Part shown: in pieces, positions 32,504 through 35,128 of the stretch
How the letters are laid out: the number at the start of each line of letters is the position of its first letter
How positions within the stretch are numbered: the first letter of the stretch is position 1
DNA from: Acidaminococcaceae bacterium
GTDB lineage: Bacteria; Bacillota; Negativicutes; Acidaminococcales; Acidaminococcaceae
Direction of reading: 5' to 3'
DNA length: 35,128 bases
Assembly: GCA_022653215.1 (NCBI GenBank)
Contig: JALCSJ010000003.1
Location: 1-35,128 of the forward strand
Program-made: the position numbers and the translations under genes
Notes under the pieces: model-generated
Databases searched by the model: none
What the model was told of the DNA's origin: nothing
What the model saw: only the letters and a program-made list of their open reading frames with translations

Positions 32504-33679
32504 TTAATGATGGAACAATCTAACGCCTGTCATAGCCATAACCATGTTATATTTATCACAGGTTTCAATAACATTATCGTCCCTGATGGACCCACCAGCC
32601 TGAGCTATGAATTTAACGCCGCTCTTATGTGCACGCTCAATATTATCACCAAATGGGAAGAAAGCATCAGAACCTAGTGCAACATCTGTATTCTTGGCAA
32701 GCCATTCAGTTCTTTCTTCTCTTGTAAATGGTTCCGGCTTCGTAGTGAAAAATTGTTGCCAGGTTCCCTCTCTCAAAACATCCATGTAAGCATCGGAAAT
32801 GTAGACATCGATTGTATTGTCCCTATCAGGACGCCTAATATCAGCTTTGAATGGCAGGTTTAAAACTTTGGGGCATTGTCTCAGCCACCAGTTATCTGCC
32901 TTGCCACCGGCCAGTCTTGTGCAGTGAACACGGGATTGTTGCCCGGCTCCTACTCCAATGGTCTGACCATCTTTAGCATAGCACACAGAATTGGACTGGG
33001 TATATTTCAAGGCAATTAAAGAAACGATTAAATCACGAACTGCCTCGGCAGTAAAGTTTTTATTTTTAGTAGGAATATTCTTTAATAATTCCGGTGTGAT
33101 TTTAACATTGTTGCGCAATTGCTCAAAGGTTACCCCAAAAATTTCTTTTCTCTCTATTAGTTCCGGAATATAATTCGGATCAATCTTAATCACATTATAT
33201 GTGCCTTTGCGTTTGGTTTTTAAAATCTCCAGAGCTTCAGCAGTATAGCCGGGAGCAATGATTCCGTCCGATACTTCTCTTTTCAGCAAAGTAGCAGTAG
33301 CTGCATCACAAACATCTGACAGTGCCACAAAATCACCATAGGAAGACATACGGTCCGCACCTCTGGCTCTGGCATAGGCAGTAGCTATGGGGGACAATTT
33401 TAAATCGTCTACAAAATAAATTTTCTGTAGAACGTCACTAAGAGGTACGGCAACAGCAGCTCCGGCCGGGCTAACGTGTTTAAATGAGCCGGCAGCGGGA
33501 AGTCCCGTAGCTTCTTTCAATTCTTTTACTAATTGCCAGTTATTTAAAGCATCCATAAAATTAATATAGCCGGGATTGCCATTAAGAACTTCAATAGGCA
33601 ATTCCCCGCCATTTCTCATGAACAAGCGGGCAGGCTTCTGATTGGGATTACAACCATACTTTAATTTTAATTCTTTCAT
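32504..33679 (-). CDS. Stand-alone AICAR formyltransferase (PurH C-terminal half)
   Basis: The enzyme formylates AICAR (ZMP) with 10-formyl-tetrahydrofolate in the penultimate step of IMP synthesis. The 391 residues match only the transformylase part of bifunctional PurH: KYGCNPNQKPA at the start, SFKHVSPAGAAVAVPL with the catalytic Lys-His pair, SNSVCYAKDGQTIGVGAGQQSR, and the C-terminal GGSIRDDNVIETC...MTGVRLFHH. The IMP cyclohydrolase (MGS-like) domain is absent, so that step must be encoded elsewhere. The start chosen is ATG at 33679, after AAAGGAG; a longer frame runs into the riboswitch terminator. A ZTP riboswitch precedes it, which fits, because ZMP/ZTP is its substrate pool. Confidence 0.93.
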   Translation of the reverse strand: MKELKLKYGCNPNQKPARLFMRNGGELPIEVLNGNPGYINFMDALNNWQLVKELKEATGLPAAGSFKHVSPAGAAVAVPLSDVLQKIYFVDDLKLSPIATAYARARGADRMSSYGDFVALSDVCDAATATLLKREVSDGIIAPGYTAEALEILKTKRKGTYNVIKIDPNYIPELIERKEIFGVTFEQLRNNVKITPELLKNIPTKNKNFTAEAVRDLIVSLIALKYTQSNSVCYAKDGQTIGVGAGQQSRVHCTRLAGGKADNWWLRQCPKVLNLPFKADIRRPDRDNTIDVYISDAYMDVLREGTWQQFFTTKPEPFTREERTEWLAKNTDVALGSDAFFPFGDNIERAHKSGVKFIAQAGGSIRDDNVIETCDKYNMVMAMTGVRLFHH

Positions 33680-33705
33680 TTTGACACTCTCCTTTAGAAA
33701 GAAAA

Positions 33706-33726
33706 GAACCGGCCCCAGGCCAATTC
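33706..33726 (-). terminator. Terminator of the ZTP riboswitch
   Basis: On the minus strand GAATTGGCC (33726-33718) pairs with GGCCGGTTC (33714-33706), with two G-U pairs and a three-base loop, and a T-rich run follows. It begins immediately after the conserved CTGGGCA of the riboswitch, so ligand-stabilised folding can compete with it. Confidence 0.85.
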
Positions 33727-33790
33727 TGCCCAGACGGTCGGCTTTAGCAATCATGCTTCACGTGGTTATCCACTTCCGTCAGTCACATGA
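33727..33790 (-). promoter_or_regulatory. ZTP (pfl) riboswitch upstream of the AICAR formyltransferase
   Basis: On the minus strand the leader contains P1 (TCATG at 33790-33786 with CATGA at 33755-33751), a P2 hairpin GTGG-ATAA-CCAC (33773-33762), and the conserved 3' element CCGTCTGGGCA (33737-33727). GACGG (33780-33776) pairs with CCGTC (33737-33733), giving the pseudoknot that defines this class. ZTP/ZMP binding stabilises this fold and prevents the adjoining terminator. The position before a ZMP-consuming enzyme is a known context for the class. Confidence 0.9.
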
Positions 33791-33803
33791 TCTGTATATA
33801 AAT

Positions 33804-33832
33804 ATTATATAATTCTGGGTGTACCTTGTCAA
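33804..33832 (-). promoter_or_regulatory. Promoter of the AICAR formyltransferase unit
   Basis: Perfect TTGACA (33827-33832) and TATAAT (33804-33809) boxes, 17 bases apart. The transcript would start near 33797, just upstream of the riboswitch P1. The -35 lies seven bases past the stop of the radical SAM gene. Confidence 0.87.
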
Positions 33833-33839
33833 CGGACCC

Positions 33840-34733
33840 TTAAACTCCTGTACCGTCAAAGGATGGAATAAATTCTTTATCTGCCGCATCCTCTTCCTGC
33901 ACAAACCCATCCTCAATCGTACTATTAAACAAATAATCTTCAACTTCCCCATATTCCTCTTTGGTAACTTTACGATTAATTTCCGGATAATCTGCCGCCC
34001 TGCCGCAAGGAACATATTGATGCATTAAGCTAAACATCACCTGTCCCGGTCGAAAGGTCTTTGCCACCCAATCAATAACTGCCTTACTGTCTTTAGTACA
34101 ACCGGGCATAATTAAATGTCTGATAATCACGCCTTTTTCCATTAACCCGTTTTCTCGCAATTTATAGGGTCCCACCTGCCGATACATTTCCCGAATAGCA
34201 GCAGTGGCCAAGGAAAAATATTCTGGGGCGTGACTGTATTTTTCCGCTAATTTAGCATCGTGATATTTTAAATCCGGCAAATAAATTTGCACTTTCCCTG
34301 CCAATTTCTTTAGCGTTTCCACTTTTTCAAAACCGGAAGAATTATATACTACCGGCACCGACAACGGCTCTTGCAAGGACTGTGTTATAGCCTCCACATA
34401 ATGAGCTGCCGTTACAAGATTAATATTATGAGCTCCCTGGGCAATTAAATTATGATAAATTTCCCGTAAATGTTCCACGGAAACTTCTTTGCCCTGCTCT
34501 TTAAAGCTAATATCGTAATTCTGACAAAAAACGCAATGCAAATTACACCCGGTGAAAAACACCGTGCCGCTGCCTTTGGTCCCGCTAATACAAGGTTCTT
34601 CCCAATAGTGCAAACCGGCCCTGGCGATTTTCGGCAGCCAACCACTATGGCATACTCCGTATTTACCCGATGAGTCCGCTTTTTCCGATCTATCAACATT
34701 ACAATTACGAGGACATAAATTACATAAAGTCAT
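33840..34733 (-). CDS. PflX-type radical SAM protein (COG1313)
   Basis: This radical SAM protein of 297 residues belongs to the PflX/COG1313 group, related to pyruvate formate-lyase activating enzymes; the group has no settled function. The [4Fe-4S] motif CNLHCVFC gives Cys63, Cys67 and Cys70. The N-terminal part has four more Cys (4, 7, 11 and 28; CNLCPRNC near the start), a feature of this group, which may bind a second cluster. The barrel continues to VIIRHLIMPGCTKDS. The C-terminal acidic tail (FVQEEDAADKEF) is likely flexible. The ATG at 34733 follows AAGGAG by eight bases. It directly follows a DapF-fold gene and may be cotranscribed. Confidence 0.85.
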   Translation of the reverse strand: MTLCNLCPRNCNVDRSEKADSSGKYGVCHSGWLPKIARAGLHYWEEPCISGTKGSGTVFFTGCNLHCVFCQNYDISFKEQGKEVSVEHLREIYHNLIAQGAHNINLVTAAHYVEAITQSLQEPLSVPVVYNSSGFEKVETLKKLAGKVQIYLPDLKYHDAKLAEKYSHAPEYFSLATAAIREMYRQVGPYKLRENGLMEKGVIIRHLIMPGCTKDSKAVIDWVAKTFRPGQVMFSLMHQYVPCGRAADYPEINRKVTKEEYGEVEDYLFNSTIEDGFVQEEDAADKEFIPSFDGTGV

Positions 34734-34745
34734 TACCCTTGCTCC

Positions 34746-35128
34746 TTAGACTTCAATCTCTTGCGGCTTTGATAATTCTACATAACCTTCTATATAGCTT
34801 GCCAGAATTTTACCCCCGTTTTTTTCTACACGGGCGATAATAGTTCCGGCGGGCTGTTTTAATTTGAAGCCGAAACTTCCGTTAGCAGCCCTATTCAACC
34901 AGCTTAAAGCTAATGCTGTAGCCTGAGACCCTGAGCCACAACTGCCTTCCCAGTATGTAGTATTAACAGCTTGTGCATAAACAATTGGAACCATAGCATA
35001 TGTTTTGGTGTTAAAGAATATTGTTCCCAAAGCTGCCGGGTATTTCTTAGCATATATAGCTTTTTTTACTATTGCAAAAATTTCTTCAGATGGCTCCACA
35101 TCTCTTAAAACGATATGAATAATTCCTC
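34746..35128 (-). CDS. DapF-fold amino-acid racemase/epimerase-like protein, 5' part cut by window edge
   Basis: The frame is open to the window edge and gives about 126 C-terminal residues; the first visible part reads GIIHIVLRDVEPSEEIF. The motif WEGSCGSGSQATALAL resembles the second catalytic-cysteine region of diaminopimelate epimerase (E-R-G...A-C-G-T/S-G), with a Glu-Gly-x-Cys order rather than the Glu-Arg of true DapF. A late KLKQPAGTIIARVEK and a GxVEL-like ending (EGYVELSKPQEIEV) also fit the epimerase C-terminal half. The family assignment is therefore fair, but the substrate is unknown. It is 13 bases before the radical SAM gene in the direction of transcription. Confidence 0.55.
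   Translation of the reverse strand, partial: GIIHIVLRDVEPSEEIFAIVKKAIYAKKYPAALGTIFFNTKTYAMVPIVYAQAVNTTYWEGSCGSGSQATALALSWLNRAANGSFGFKLKQPAGTIIARVEKNGGKILASYIEGYVELSKPQEIEV

Noticed and set aside
33680-33754. Longer AICAR formyltransferase start upstream of 33679
   Set aside because: It would run through the riboswitch and terminator; the family begins near the ATG at 33679, which has AAAGGAG upstream.
1-35128. Mobile element, prophage or defence system
   Set aside because: No transposase, integrase, phage structural gene, restriction gene, terminal repeat or CRISPR array is visible; the gene order is largely conserved housekeeping synteny.

Overview
The window reads as chromosomal housekeeping DNA of a moderately low-GC member of the Bacillota (Firmicutes). 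Clade-typical signals are three tRNA-sensing T-box leaders, a CIRCE operator in front of hrcA-grpE-dnaK-dnaJ, a ylmD-ylmE-sepF-ylmH division cluster, FloA/NfeD, the rpsU-yqeY pair, and a type-2 (long) LeuA. The gene set would fit Negativicutes (for example the Acidaminococcaceae), but that finer placement is an inference and was not tested. I see no insertion sequence, phage, CRISPR array, rRNA or recombinase.

Layout. Nearly everything lies on the minus strand. From the right edge leftward: a truncated DapF-fold protein and a PflX-type radical SAM protein (33840-35128); a stand-alone AICAR formyltransferase under a ZTP riboswitch, followed by a membrane-anchored DUF2939-like protein (31393-33832); a plus-strand MetQ lipoprotein under a Met T-box, divergent from leuA under a Leu T-box (28036-31383); rpsT, a secreted SGNH hydrolase, then lepA-hemW (23050-27964); the CIRCE-controlled heat-shock operon hrcA-grpE-dnaK-dnaJ (18065-23034); prmA-rsmE-mtaB-hinT (14645-18032); rpsU-yqeY (13908-14639); nfeD-floA-hypothetical-polyphosphate:AMP phosphotransferase (10154-13855); ylmD-yggS-sepF-proC-ylmH-phosphatase (5721-10102); ileS under an Ile T-box (2581-5687); a plus-strand tRNA-Val with a small Tyr-rich ORF behind it (2200-2570); and a lipoprotein cyclophilin with phoH-ybeY and the first codons of the next gene (1-2173).

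How it works together. Translation dominates: IleRS, S20, S21, LepA/EF-4, L11 and 16S rRNA methyltransferases, a tRNA methylthiotransferase, YbeY RNase, tRNA-Val and an S4-domain protein. Around it sit protein folding (DnaK system, cyclophilin), cell division (SepF cluster), membrane organisation (FloA/NfeD), and amino-acid and one-carbon supply. Regulation is mostly by RNA: uncharged tRNA-Ile, tRNA-Leu and tRNA-Met should open ileS, leuA and metQ, and ZTP should open the AICAR formyltransferase. Operons are separated by compact hairpin terminators, several working in both directions, with the next promoter starting within a few bases.

No clearly new multi-gene system is visible. The most interesting unexplained items are the tRNA-Val/micro-ORF unit, the repeat-bearing anchored protein in the FloA operon, the DUF2939-like partner of the AICAR formyltransferase, the His-rich head on GrpE, and the edge-truncated DapF-like/PflX pair.
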